A stretch of 64,000 nt of DNA from GCA-2693325 sp036343635. Its GTDB lineage: Bacteria; Latescibacterota; UBA2968; UBA8231. The stretch is from the NCBI GenBank assembly GCA_036343635.1, contig JAYYVF010000066.1:62001-126000 (forward strand), given 5' to 3'. Positions 17,383-26,435 of this stretch are shown here, piece after piece. The stretch's first letter is position 1; each line of letters opens with the position of its first letter. The notes below the pieces were generated by a model. It had not been told where the DNA came from, ran no database searches, and saw only the letters and a list, made by a program, of their open reading frames with translations. The position numbers were made by a program, and so were the translations under genes.

Positions 17383-18395
17383 AGTTAGAAGGTCTTCAGA
17401 TGCCGAAGCAAGTAGATATTGAGAAAGAGAGCCAGACAGAAACGTTTGGTCGGTTTGTTATTCAACCGCTTGAGCGTGGTTTTGGTGTTACGTTGGGACA
17501 TTCTCTCCGTAGGACTCTACTTTCGTCTATTAAAGGTGCGGCAATAAAACAATTTAAAATTGATGGAATCCAACACGAGTTCACTACAATTGATGGTGTG
17601 CGGGAGGATGTTCCAGAAATCGTATTGAACCTCAAGCAGGTTGCTTTACGATATACTGGTAACGAGGACCGCACTCTTCGTATTGAAAAGTCTGGTGTTG
17701 GTAATTTAGTGGCAGGAGACTTGTCCGTTGATCCCAGTGTTCAGGTGATGAATCCCAAGTTGCATTTAGCCACACTAGGCGAAGATGCCAACTTGGTTTT
17801 GGAACTAACTGTTGGTGTGGGACGAGGTTATTGTTTTGCAGAAGACAATAAAAACTCTGATCAACCAATAGGTTCAGTGCCAATAGATAGTAGTTTTTCT
17901 CCGGTGACCAAGGTGAAATATGAAATAGAAAATGCTCGGGTAGGGCGTCGTACGGATTATGATTCTCTCAAAATGGATATTTGGACCGATGGTTCGAAGA
18001 GTCCTGAGGATGCGCTTGGGGATGCTGCGCGTATTTTAACGGAACATTTTGGTTTATTTTTGGACGTTGAGGAAGAGGTCGAGATCCCCGAAGAAATTGA
18101 GGTTGATGAAGAGACGAAAAGAGTAGCGAGACTACTTGCGATGCCCGTCGATGAACTTGAGTTGTCAGTTAGGTCGGCCAATTGTCTGCGTGCTGCTGGA
18201 ATTAGTTATCTTCGGGAATTAGTTGGACGTAGTGAGGCGGAGATGTTGAAATACCGCAATTTTGGGCGAAAATCTCTCAATGAACTGGGAGAGATTATTG
18301 ACCAATTAGATTTAAAGTGGGGTATGGATTTGGAACCATATGAGGACGTAGAAATTGATGATGATTCTGATAATTCGTATTCTGAGGAATTCTAA
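17379..18395 (+). CDS. rpoA: RNA polymerase alpha subunit
   Basis: 338 residues. N-terminal domain: GRFVIQPLERGFGVTLGHSLRRTLLSS. C-terminal domain: LARLLAMPVDELELSVRSANCLRAAGI and RNFGRKSLNELGEI. The tail is unusually acidic (EDVEIDDDSDNSYSEEF). The start MKLEGLQMPKQVDIEKES resembles the N-terminal form known from Bacteroidota and Chlorobiota, supporting an FCB affiliation. The alpha dimer scaffolds polymerase assembly and contacts UP elements and activators. No rpsD precedes it. Confidence 0.97.
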   Translation: MKLEGLQMPKQVDIEKESQTETFGRFVIQPLERGFGVTLGHSLRRTLLSSIKGAAIKQFKIDGIQHEFTTIDGVREDVPEIVLNLKQVALRYTGNEDRTLRIEKSGVGNLVAGDLSVDPSVQVMNPKLHLATLGEDANLVLELTVGVGRGYCFAEDNKNSDQPIGSVPIDSSFSPVTKVKYEIENARVGRRTDYDSLKMDIWTDGSKSPEDALGDAARILTEHFGLFLDVEEEVEIPEEIEVDEETKRVARLLAMPVDELELSVRSANCLRAAGISYLRELVGRSEAEMLKYRNFGRKSLNELGEIIDQLDLKWGMDLEPYEDVEIDDDSDNSYSEEF

Positions 18396-18415
18396 GTTAG
18401 ACTGGAAGAATATAT

Positions 18416-18832
18416 ATGAGACATAAGAAAAGAGTAGCCAAGCTTGGCCGTGATGCTCCTCATAGAAGGGCAATGTTATCTAATATGGTTACTTCATTAC
18501 TTTCTGAGGAGCGTGTTAAGACGACTCATGCTCGTGCTAGAGAACTTCGTCGATCTGCGGAACATATGATTACTTTTGCTAAGCGCGGAGATCTACATGC
18601 TCGTCGCCAGGTTTTGCGGACAGTGGCAGATAAAGCTGTTGTTACTAAACTGTTTGAAGAGTTAGGGCCCAGATATAAAGGTCGGAATGGGGGATATACT
18701 CGCATCATAAAACTTGGTCCACGCCGGGGAGACGGGAGCTTTATGAGTATCGTCGAATTAGTGGATCGTCTTGAAGATTCGATAGATACTTCTGTTGACA
18801 GTGCTACTCAAGCAGGTGATTCTAAAGAATAA
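18416..18832 (+). CDS. rplQ: Large-subunit ribosomal protein L17 (bL17)
   Basis: 138 residues. MRHKKRVAKLGRDAPHRRAML, LRRSAEHMITFAKRGDLHARR and NGGYTRIIKLGPRRGDGS are canonical; the last ~25 residues are an acidic, serine-rich extension. It is the last gene of the cluster, 30 bases before an intrinsic terminator. Confidence 0.97.
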   Translation: MRHKKRVAKLGRDAPHRRAMLSNMVTSLLSEERVKTTHARARELRRSAEHMITFAKRGDLHARRQVLRTVADKAVVTKLFEELGPRYKGRNGGYTRIIKLGPRRGDGSFMSIVELVDRLEDSIDTSVDSATQAGDSKE

Positions 18833-18862
18833 TTGTTTCAAAGAAAGTTGCATGACTAAATT

Positions 18863-18901
18863 GGCGGGGCAAGATTATTTTTCTTGCCCCGCCGTTTTTT
18901 T
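18863..18901 (+). terminator. Intrinsic terminator of the ribosomal gene cluster
   Basis: A perfect 11-base stem (GGCGGGGCAAG with CTTGCCCCGCC), a nine-base loop and a run of seven T (18895-18901). It closes the long str-S10-spc-alpha transcription unit just after rplQ. Confidence 0.93.
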
Positions 18902-18929
18902 GTACAATTCTATTGCAATGGGATCTTAA

Positions 18930-20279
18930 ATGAAGCGTGGAGATTTGATGGAAGTTGAAGTCATAGAGATAGATTACAGAGGTGATGGGATTGGAAGAGT
19001 TCAGGAAAATGATATTGTGGTACGTCGAGGTTTACCGGGAGATAGAATAGAGGGTAAAATAGTAAAAAAACGCCGTGGACGTATTGAGTTAGAAATTGTC
19101 CGGATTATTTCATGTGAAATTCAACGAATTGACCCCCAATGCATTCATTTTGGTATTTGCGGGGGATGTCGTTGGCAAGATATTTCTTATGAAGATCAAT
19201 TGAATTTAAAAGAGTCTTTGGTACAGAAATCTCTGGAGAGAAAAAATTTGTTGCCAAAAAAAATGGAGTCGATTTTACCAAGTGTAGATGTTTTCTATTA
19301 CCGAAATAAAATGGAATTTTCTTTCGGATCAGATCGGGACGGAGTATTACAATTAGGATTACATATAAGGGGTCGTTACAACCGTATTTTTGATATAGAA
19401 AAATGCCATTTGCAGTCTCCAGAATCAAATATGCTTGTTGAGGCTTTTCGTGCTGGGGCAAAATTATACCAACTAAAGCCTTACAATCTAAAAACTCATG
19501 ATGGGTTGTTAAGGTTTCTAGTAGTTCGAGAAGCTAAAGCAAAGCGGCAATTGATGATCAATCTTGTGGTTGCCGAATATCCGCATTCACTGATTGATTT
19601 GTTGATAAGGTATGTTCGTAAAAGGGTCCCACAGCTTTCTGATATTGTAGTTAGTAGACATACTGGAAAGGCACAGGTAGCAGTAGGCGAGGCTTCATTT
19701 GTTTTGAAAGGGAATGGATATATACAAGAGTCGTGCGGTGATCAAAAATTAAAAATATCTCCCAGCTCATTTTATCAAACTAACTCTGAGCAAGCAGAAC
19801 GACTTTATGCAATAATTAGAAATTGGGCCGGGAAAGATGTAGGAAACATATTAGATTTGTATAGCGGGACGGGATCTATTGCTCTATATCTTTCAACCTG
19901 TGCTAAAGAGGTGACTGGAGTTGAAGTCGTAGCAGATGCCACTATCGATGCAGTTTGGAATGCAGAGGAAAATGCGGTTGATAATTGCAAATTTATTTCG
20001 GCGCCTGTTGAAGATTTTCTCAAGAATTTGGATGATTTTAATTTTGATCTGGTAATAATAGACCCTCCACGTCCAGGTGTACACCCAAAAGTCTTAGAAA
20101 GGTTAGGTGAGATTGGACCGCCTCGGATATTGTATGTTTCTTGTAACATAAAGACCTTGGTCGAAAATCTTGAGATGATAGTTGGATTTGGTTATCAGAT
20201 AGAGCGATTACAGCCAGTAGATATGTTCCCGCAAACCCCTCATTGTGAAATTGTTTGCGAATTGAAGAAACTTGACTGA
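18930..20279 (+). CDS. rlmD: 23S rRNA (uracil-5-)-methyltransferase, RlmD/RlmCD type, Fe-S containing
   Basis: 449 residues. An N-terminal TRAM domain (about 1-60) is followed by iron-sulfur cysteines C71-x5-C77-x2-C80 and C159, the spacing seen in E. coli RlmD (81, 87, 90, 162). Then come the SAM-binding segment ILDLYSGTGSIALYLS, the IIDPPRPGVHP motif and the catalytic YVSCN (Cys405). It methylates a uracil C5 in rRNA using SAM. Whether its target is U1939, U747 or both cannot be told from sequence. It stands alone behind the ribosomal terminator. Confidence 0.88.
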   Translation: MKRGDLMEVEVIEIDYRGDGIGRVQENDIVVRRGLPGDRIEGKIVKKRRGRIELEIVRIISCEIQRIDPQCIHFGICGGCRWQDISYEDQLNLKESLVQKSLERKNLLPKKMESILPSVDVFYYRNKMEFSFGSDRDGVLQLGLHIRGRYNRIFDIEKCHLQSPESNMLVEAFRAGAKLYQLKPYNLKTHDGLLRFLVVREAKAKRQLMINLVVAEYPHSLIDLLIRYVRKRVPQLSDIVVSRHTGKAQVAVGEASFVLKGNGYIQESCGDQKLKISPSSFYQTNSEQAERLYAIIRNWAGKDVGNILDLYSGTGSIALYLSTCAKEVTGVEVVADATIDAVWNAEENAVDNCKFISAPVEDFLKNLDDFNFDLVIIDPPRPGVHPKVLERLGEIGPPRILYVSCNIKTLVENLEMIVGFGYQIERLQPVDMFPQTPHCEIVCELKKLD

Positions 20280-20319
20280 TGTGTGTGTAGAAATTATCAT
20301 ACGAAACATTAAAAGCTAT

Positions 20320-20336
20320 TACCGTTATTAACGGTA
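20320..20336. promoter_or_regulatory. 17-base perfect palindrome upstream of the 454-residue protein
   Basis: TACCGTTATTAACGGTA is a perfect dyad with a one-base centre, 28 bases before ATG 20365. A weak promoter (TTATCA 20294-20299, 17 bases, TATTAC 20317-20322) would place it over the -10 and start site, the geometry of a repressor operator. No T-run follows, so it is not a terminator. The function is inferred. Confidence 0.45.
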
Positions 20337-20364
20337 GGTTGTATCTATAAAAGAATGGGGTCAA

Positions 20365-21729
20365 ATGAATGAAGAAGGGCCGTCAGTGTCAAAAGAAAAT
20401 ACTGATCGTGACTCTGACCACAAAGGGGAGACAGCGAAGAGAGTTTTAGACGAGGTTTCCTCGGGACAGGTGTTAAATACTGCAGGAAAGATGAAGGAGT
20501 ATTTTTCCGTATTTGAACATGGAGATGTCTCGTGTGAGTTGCTGCGACCGCGTTTGCAAACGGAGTCTGTCTCTAATGGTAGAGGCCGATCAATAGTACG
20601 TAATTTTACATTCCGTAAATTTGGGGAACGCCCTCGAGCAGTCTTGTTTATTTCTTGGCCTACCGGATCGGGAGGAGGTAGTTTCGAACCTACGGATCGA
20701 TTACTTAGTTCAGGAGAACCACTACAGCTTTCGTATTTTGCTGCAGGGCCTGGAGGAGAGAAACCTATCTATTTCCTTGCTAAAGCTTATTTTTTGCGTC
20801 GTAGTTTTTATATCCAAAAGAATCCTTTGGATTCAACAAAACCATGGGTCGGCTCTCGTGAAGAGGCAAAAAAATCTTTGTCAAATAATGTGTACGTCCA
20901 GGGTGAAGATATTGCAGAAGTGCGTGTTGATACGCTAACATGTATGCCCAATGGTCCGGCTTTTATTTCCAAAGAAATTATTGAAAGGTATTGTTGGGAT
21001 CCTAAATTGTTTTGTATCCCGGGTGGTGGTGGTTGGTCGCAACGTAGCAATCAGGGAGATTACTTTAAGAGTATTCGAGATCCTCTGGAAAAATACATTA
21101 CAAAAGATGGTGGAAAAATAATTGAGAAATTTGGTATAGACCAAATGGGCAATTTGGGCAATGTTGAATTAGTTATCGAAGAAAATTTATTGACAGATAT
21201 AGATGATGACGCATTACACGGCATCGTAGTTGATAACCCCAATGAGCACCTTCAGACCATTAATGCAAAGGTCGGATTCCTATTATACTTTCGTATCGAT
21301 GACAAAGTAGCGAAGAGTTTAATGAAATTGTTTGACAAGAAAGTAGGGAAAGAGGACGAGGTCTATCTCCCCCTCTTCTTGGATGGATTAAAAAAGACCG
21401 CTAAAGGTTTTCGTGTTATGTTTCGTGTTTTTCCACGCGATTTGATTGAAAACCGTTCGAGTAGAAGAATAGATCACGGTTTAAATTTTATGCCACCTCA
21501 CAACTTACATCCTGGGTCTCAAAATCAGAATACTTATAGTAAGTTGTTAATTGTTGTTAATCAGTGCTTTCAGGAAGATGAAAAGTCTGAAGAGGACAAA
21601 AATAAGAGTGAGAAATTGGTTTCATCTGTTCAACACCGAATAGCGGAACAACAGAATAAATTTACAGATGAAAAGCTTCGTAATGCTTTTCAGGAGCGAG
21701 TGGTGGCCAAGAAAAGGAAAGACAATTAA
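20365..21729 (+). CDS. Unrecognised soluble protein, 454 residues
   Basis: I do not recognise a family. The first ~50 residues are polar and probably disordered. A globular middle follows, with notable patches WPTGSGGGSFEPTDRLLSSG, YFAAGPGGEKPIYFLAKAYF and CIPGGGGWSQRSNQGDYF, then a strongly charged, probably helical C-terminus rich in Lys, Glu and Gln. There is no signal peptide or membrane segment, so it should be cytosolic. The frame is intact with neighbour-like codon use. A palindrome precedes it. It converges on the minus-strand YcgR/PilZ-like gene; a functional link is possible but unproven. Confidence 0.75.
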   Translation: MNEEGPSVSKENTDRDSDHKGETAKRVLDEVSSGQVLNTAGKMKEYFSVFEHGDVSCELLRPRLQTESVSNGRGRSIVRNFTFRKFGERPRAVLFISWPTGSGGGSFEPTDRLLSSGEPLQLSYFAAGPGGEKPIYFLAKAYFLRRSFYIQKNPLDSTKPWVGSREEAKKSLSNNVYVQGEDIAEVRVDTLTCMPNGPAFISKEIIERYCWDPKLFCIPGGGGWSQRSNQGDYFKSIRDPLEKYITKDGGKIIEKFGIDQMGNLGNVELVIEENLLTDIDDDALHGIVVDNPNEHLQTINAKVGFLLYFRIDDKVAKSLMKLFDKKVGKEDEVYLPLFLDGLKKTAKGFRVMFRVFPRDLIENRSSRRIDHGLNFMPPHNLHPGSQNQNTYSKLLIVVNQCFQEDEKSEEDKNKSEKLVSSVQHRIAEQQNKFTDEKLRNAFQERVVAKKRKDN

Positions 21730-21772
21730 GAAAAGAGTTTTTTATTTTAATTGGAAATCTGTTGGAAAATAT

Positions 21773-23239
21773 TCATGGTTCGTAGTCGTCAATGTATCTT
21801 ATTAAAGACCTTATATGTTCGGAAATGGTCTTGAAATGTGTGTTACTTTTTAAATTGCGTATTTGGCGCCATTCTGCATTATGATCTAGTTCATAGCAAA
21901 ATTGAATATTGAGTTGAAGTGTTTGTTGATGATCAATTTTTAACAGGCGGCCGGCTACTATTTGGGCTAATAGGCAGATTTTGAATGGAATTCGCGGCTC
22001 GAAACGATGTAATGATTTTGGGAATTTTAATCGTGGAAAAAATGTCAAGTGAAAAATGGGTTGTCCGATTGCTTGTTGAATTGCTCTTTCGTTAAAATCC
22101 AATAATTGTTGATCCATTAAGGCACGATTTTGAAAACTATTTTTTGCGAATAGTAGTTGTATCAACTCACGGTTGCCTTCTATAAAAATTCCCCCTGGGC
22201 TGTAATTGATCAGTTTTAATTTCAATCCGCTTTGTTGCACCGGTAATTCTAATGGTTGCACGATTTGTTTGTGTTTACTTGTTTCCATGACTTTGGTTGA
22301 CATTTGATAATATTTATCGTTGTGTTCGTAATTAACTGAAATAATTTCTCCTGGAATCATCGTGTACGGGTTGGAATCATTTCCGTAAATACTATTGAAG
22401 ATACGTGTCTTTGGGGAATGACTTAGAACAAGGTGTTCATGAAATATCTCGGTTTCAACGCCTAACAAATTCATACGGCCTAATTCAGTCTCGCGGAAGC
22501 CAGCATTATTCGTTTTTTCGTTTGATGCCGATTGTGAAGTTTTACTGGCGGACAGGAAACGTTCCATGGGTTTTTTTTGGAGGAATATATCTCTAACAGC
22601 TTTGTAGGCTTTTGATGGTTGAAATATCTTAGGACTTTTGTTGCAATAATTTAATATTTCTAATTTACGGATATCGGGGAAGTCGTTTTTCCCAATCGGG
22701 GATTTCGCATTCGTTCTGTGTAAATATAGGTCAAAATTTACATGGGGAATGATTGCCCTACTATTCCTTTTCTCCACGCTTTGAAAATATCTAACAAACT
22801 GCCGTCGATCTATATTCGTGAGTTTTCCAGTCGGTTCTAAAACAAGGGCACATTTATTTATTCTTTTCTGACATTGGGAATTTGATGAAAACTCAATGTT
22901 TTCAATTATTCTGCATTCAATAGAATAATAACGCGCTTTGGCTAGAAAACGTAACGATACAATAAGTCCTTCTAAATTAGGATTTGTCTTAGAGTTAAGT
23001 TGTTTGGTTGGTGTTACGTAAAGCTTTGAGCCATTTGTATAGAGTTTTCCATTTTTCCGTAAAAAGGTCACTCTTCCCAATTTGTACTTGTTATTGGAAT
23101 TGAAATTGGCATATAGGATGGCTGAATAAGGGCAATATTTAGCCACCTTATTTAGTTCTATGTTTGCTATAAAAGGATTTGTCTTTTTATTTATTCTTGG
23201 CAACATTGGCAAATTCACTACGAATAGTTGGATTACCAT
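21773..23239 (-). CDS. YcgR/PilZ-like protein with a split c-di-GMP motif
   Basis: 488 residues. Residues ~95-160 resemble the YcgR N-domain to PilZ junction: RYYSIECRIIENI, then LVLEPTGKLTNIDRRQFVRY, where RRQFVR (145-150) fits the PilZ RxxxR element. The second PilZ element, N/D-x-S-x-x-G, appears only at 345-350 (NYSPGG, followed by IFIEG), about 195 residues later instead of roughly 30. A long insertion or two divergent domains could explain this. If functional, it would bind cyclic di-GMP. Soluble, with no signal peptide clearly needed. The first 10-15 residues may not belong to the protein. Confidence 0.6.
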   Translation of the reverse strand: MVIQLFVVNLPMLPRINKKTNPFIANIELNKVAKYCPYSAILYANFNSNNKYKLGRVTFLRKNGKLYTNGSKLYVTPTKQLNSKTNPNLEGLIVSLRFLAKARYYSIECRIIENIEFSSNSQCQKRINKCALVLEPTGKLTNIDRRQFVRYFQSVEKRNSRAIIPHVNFDLYLHRTNAKSPIGKNDFPDIRKLEILNYCNKSPKIFQPSKAYKAVRDIFLQKKPMERFLSASKTSQSASNEKTNNAGFRETELGRMNLLGVETEIFHEHLVLSHSPKTRIFNSIYGNDSNPYTMIPGEIISVNYEHNDKYYQMSTKVMETSKHKQIVQPLELPVQQSGLKLKLINYSPGGIFIEGNRELIQLLFAKNSFQNRALMDQQLLDFNERAIQQAIGQPIFHLTFFPRLKFPKSLHRFEPRIPFKICLLAQIVAGRLLKIDHQQTLQLNIQFCYELDHNAEWRQIRNLKSNTHFKTISEHIRSLIRYIDDYEP

Positions 23240-23317
23240 TATTATTTTATGGCAAATAACGCAAAAATGGTGCCTTTCAAAATGATATTATTCCTAAAAT
23301 GTTAATTTGATTGGTAT

Positions 23318-23427
23318 TTCTAAGAATTTATACACTGAACATGTCAATAATTGCATAAATAGTGACAATATGGCATTATTTATGGCACTCTTGGTTAGGT
23401 ACGTTTATTGCCGTTAAATTCTTAGAA
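23318..23427. repeat. Pair of inverted 13-base elements (TAAATTCTTAGAA) in a divergent intergenic region
   Basis: TAAATTCTTAGAA occurs on the plus strand at 23415-23427 and on the minus strand at 23318-23330, each pointing toward the gene on its own side. The core TTCTNAGAA is itself a dyad. TAAATT is also the -10 form of the two best promoters in this window. The 224-base region 23240-23463 is otherwise AT-rich without a gene. Likely paired operators or promoter elements for the PilZ-like and regulator genes; this is inference. Confidence 0.5.
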
Positions 23428-23502
23428 TTTTCACAAATTCATTTTGCCATTAAAATATAGAGATTGGTTTTATCTGAAATTTGGCAAGAAAGGAAGTCGC
23501 AG

Positions 23503-24876
23503 GTGGATGAAAAGGGTGTTCGTGGAAGGGTTTTACTGGTTTTTCAAGAATCTAATGAAGAGAAGGAATTGGTTTCTCATTTGGAGGCGGAAGGGTTTCA
23601 CGTAATTAGTTCTCGTGAAGGGCAAGCGGCCTATGAGGTTTTAGATACAGAAAAGATAGATGCTATGATTTATCCTCTACGACAGCCTAGGATAGATGGT
23701 CTACGTCTCCAAGGAGTTGCGGCTAGGTTAGAAAGGTCGATATGTGCTATAGCAATTGCAACTCCTGAGGAAATTGAGCTTGGAATTGAAGCTATGCGTC
23801 AGGGTGCTTTCGATTTCCAGTTTTTTCCTATTAATATTGCAAAAATAAGTGCTGTTTTAGATCGGGGTCTCTCTTACCAGAAATTAGTTGGTGAGGTCTC
23901 AAATTTGCAACGTCGGCTAGACGATCGTTTTCGTTTCGGTGGGATAGCGCGTAGATCGTCGGCATGGCAAAGAATTTACCATCAAATAGAGCAGGTTGCC
24001 CAATCCCGGACGAGCGTTTTGGTATTAGGGGAGACAGGTACTGGGAAAGGTGAAATTGCCAAAGCCATTCATCAGCAAAGTCGTCGTAAAGGTGAAAACT
24101 TCGTCGAATTGAATTGTGGAGCTTTGCCCGAAGGAGTTGTTGAAAGTGAACTTTTTGGTCACGAGAAAGGAGCGTTTACAAGTGCATCTGCTTCTCGAAA
24201 AGGCCGATTTGAATTAGCTGATGGAGGCACACTTTTTCTTGACGAGGTAGGTGATATACCGCTCCCAACACAAGTTAAGTTGTTGCGGGTAATACAAGAC
24301 GGTCGATTTGAACGAGTAGGTGCCACGCAGACAAGATTAGTTGATGCGAGGCTTATAACTGCTACGCATAGAGATCTAGATTCGATGGTTAAAGGAGGTA
24401 CGTTTCGAGCAGACTTGTTTTATCGATTGAATGTCGTTTCTATTGAGGTTCCACCGCTTAGAGAATGTCGAGACGACATACCTCTTTTGGTTGACAATTT
24501 TATTCAAGAGTTTGCTGAAGAAAATCAGAAGTCTATTGAGGGAATAAGTGCTAGGGCGTTGGATGTGCTAAGTAATTATGAATGGCCTGGTAATGTTAGA
24601 GAGCTAAAAAACTGCATTGAAGGCATGATTGTCATGACATCGAGTGAGGGTTTGTTGGAGACTGAAGATGTACCAGGATATATCCGTCGTCGCCAAAATG
24701 TATCTCTTGGAGGTGATTTTAAAGTAGGAATGTCAATTAGAGAAATGGAAAAAATCGCTATTCTCGAGACTCTTAAGTCCGTGGGGAATGACCGACGTCG
24801 TGCTGCAAAAATATTGCAGATTGGTTTGAGTACTTTGTATAGGAAGGAGCAGGAATATTCATTGACTAGTAATTAG
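23503..24876 (+). CDS. NtrC-family sigma-54 activator with degenerate receiver domain
   Basis: 457 residues from GTG 23503, chosen for AGGAAG six bases upstream; an in-frame TTG at 23464 lacks a ribosome-binding site. Layout: receiver-like domain (~5-120), AAA+ domain with Walker A GETGTGKGE (~176-184), Walker B TLFLDEVGD (~243-251), and a C-terminal Fis-type helix-turn-helix (NDRRRAAKILQIGLSTLYRK). The phospho-acceptor Asp is replaced by Pro (MIYPLRQP), the acidic pocket reads FQES, and the conserved Lys reads Phe (QFFPI), so phosphorylation is unlikely. The sigma-54 contact loop is GAFTSA rather than GAFTGA. Target genes unknown. Confidence 0.88.
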   Translation: MDEKGVRGRVLLVFQESNEEKELVSHLEAEGFHVISSREGQAAYEVLDTEKIDAMIYPLRQPRIDGLRLQGVAARLERSICAIAIATPEEIELGIEAMRQGAFDFQFFPINIAKISAVLDRGLSYQKLVGEVSNLQRRLDDRFRFGGIARRSSAWQRIYHQIEQVAQSRTSVLVLGETGTGKGEIAKAIHQQSRRKGENFVELNCGALPEGVVESELFGHEKGAFTSASASRKGRFELADGGTLFLDEVGDIPLPTQVKLLRVIQDGRFERVGATQTRLVDARLITATHRDLDSMVKGGTFRADLFYRLNVVSIEVPPLRECRDDIPLLVDNFIQEFAEENQKSIEGISARALDVLSNYEWPGNVRELKNCIEGMIVMTSSEGLLETEDVPGYIRRRQNVSLGGDFKVGMSIREMEKIAILETLKSVGNDRRRAAKILQIGLSTLYRKEQEYSLTSN

Positions 24877-26381
24877 TCCGCTTTTCCCTGTTGATTTTCA
24901 TAATGTTTTTTAATAAGTCCATTAAGAGTCTCAGCCGGAGCGTTAATGTCTTTTTGAGAAATTTCATATTTAGCCAAGCCAACGAGTTTTAACCCATGAT
25001 TGTAGTCATAAAATAGCTCGTCGCATAGAGTAGTAATCTCGATCTTACGTTCATTGGCGAGATTGAGCAGAGTTTTCTCTGCCTCGTCTGTAAACGTCAA
25101 TTCTATGCCACTTGTTTTGAGAAAAGACTCGAGGTAAGAAGCAAGAGGCCTGGTGCGCAAAAGTTGATTCAGTGCGTCATGTGGGCTTTCGACAACATTT
25201 GAAGTTACAACGAAATGGCCTATGGTTGTTGAAGGTAGCTTTCGTTCAAATGGAAGAAGTGCTCGTTCTACGGCCCCGACAAGACTACGTGCCCCGATGC
25301 GTTCTTTGTAAGCATTGGCAGCCAACATCTTTAGTGCCTCATCGCAAAACTCAATGTCGATGTCGTATGCGCGAAAGTCAGTTTTTTTCGAAATTATGAC
25401 ACTGCTGTTAGGATTTCTTAAAATCGAAAGCAAATCAGTCTCACTTAACTCGTGTAGTACAGCAATGATTGGTAGACGTCCAATAAATTCAGATTCGAAG
25501 CCATATTCGATTAAATCTTCTGTGCATGTTTGCGAGTAAAGATCATTTAAATTTTCTTGTTTTGAGTCGTCGTTAGAGTTGAAACCAATTGACTTGTGGT
25601 TCAGTCGTTTCCCTATAATATCCTCAAGGCCGGCAAAAGCTCCACTGACAATAAACAAGATGTTGCCGGTATTAATTTTTTTGCGTTCAACTTTCCCACC
25701 TTGTTGCATTTGCATTACGGCTTCCATTTGAGAAGCAATGTCATGAGGTGTTTTGAGATCTACTTCTGTTTCTTCCATCAATTTTAAAAGGTTTCGCTGA
25801 ACTCCAGAGCGTGAGACGTCAGGACCTTGCACGCTACGAGATGATGCAATTTTATCTATTTCATCGATGTAAATAATTCCATGTTCGGCATGAGTAATAT
25901 TTCCGTCAGCTTCCCTGACTAACTCACGGACTAAGTCTTCTACATCTCCTCCAACGTAACCGGTTTCGCTGAATTTCGTCGCGTCACCCTTCACGAAAGG
26001 GACGCCTATCTTGTTAGCAATTAGTTTTATTAGAAATGTTTTCCCTACTCCGGTTGGACCAATAAGTAAAACGTTGTTTTTGATGTTTCCTAGACGGCGT
26101 TCATTTTCCTCTAATAGCTTCAAGCGATTGAAGTGCGTACAGATTTTTGTTGATAGGACAGATTTAGCTTCTCGTTGACCTATGACGTACCTATCCAAAT
26201 ACGCTTCTAATTCCTCTGGAATCAGATCGAAATCAATGGGCTGACTTGAGTTTGTTGTTGAGTCACCTGCTTCCTGTCCAACGGCTTCTGTTTGGGGGGA
26301 ATCCTGGCTTTGTATTTGCTGATTTAACAACTGGCGCAGTTTTTCGGGGTCGAAACCAATTTTTTCGGCGCGCATGGTCAT
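24873..26381 (-). CDS. ClpX-like AAA+ unfoldase lacking the N-terminal zinc-binding domain
   Basis: About 500 residues. Walker A GPTGVGKT, Walker B IIYIDEIDKIASS, GYVGGDVEDLVREL and the C-terminal ERIGARSLVGAVERALLPFE match ClpX/HslU-type ATPases. The pore-type GYVG loop is present. The four-cysteine zinc domain of ClpX is absent; instead there is a polar N-terminal leader and a ~100-residue C-terminal extension. An in-frame GTG at 26477 would lengthen it, but a promoter (26436-26464) lies inside that extension, so ATG 26381 or 26375 is preferred. Its stop overlaps that of the convergent sigma-54 activator. No clpP is nearby. Confidence 0.82.
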   Translation of the reverse strand: MTMRAEKIGFDPEKLRQLLNQQIQSQDSPQTEAVGQEAGDSTTNSSQPIDFDLIPEELEAYLDRYVIGQREAKSVLSTKICTHFNRLKLLEENERRLGNIKNNVLLIGPTGVGKTFLIKLIANKIGVPFVKGDATKFSETGYVGGDVEDLVRELVREADGNITHAEHGIIYIDEIDKIASSRSVQGPDVSRSGVQRNLLKLMEETEVDLKTPHDIASQMEAVMQMQQGGKVERKKINTGNILFIVSGAFAGLEDIIGKRLNHKSIGFNSNDDSKQENLNDLYSQTCTEDLIEYGFESEFIGRLPIIAVLHELSETDLLSILRNPNSSVIISKKTDFRAYDIDIEFCDEALKMLAANAYKERIGARSLVGAVERALLPFERKLPSTTIGHFVVTSNVVESPHDALNQLLRTRPLASYLESFLKTSGIELTFTDEAEKTLLNLANERKIEITTLCDELFYDYNHGLKLVGLAKYEISQKDINAPAETLNGLIKKHYENQQGKAD

Positions 26382-26435
26382 TAGAGTTTTGGCAGGAGAT
26401 GAAATATTAATATCACATTTGTTTAACGGTAACCT

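Noticed and set aside
23383..23388. TGGCAC resembling a sigma-54 -24 element upstream of the regulator
   Set aside because: The GC expected ten bases after the GG is TA, so the -12 element is missing.
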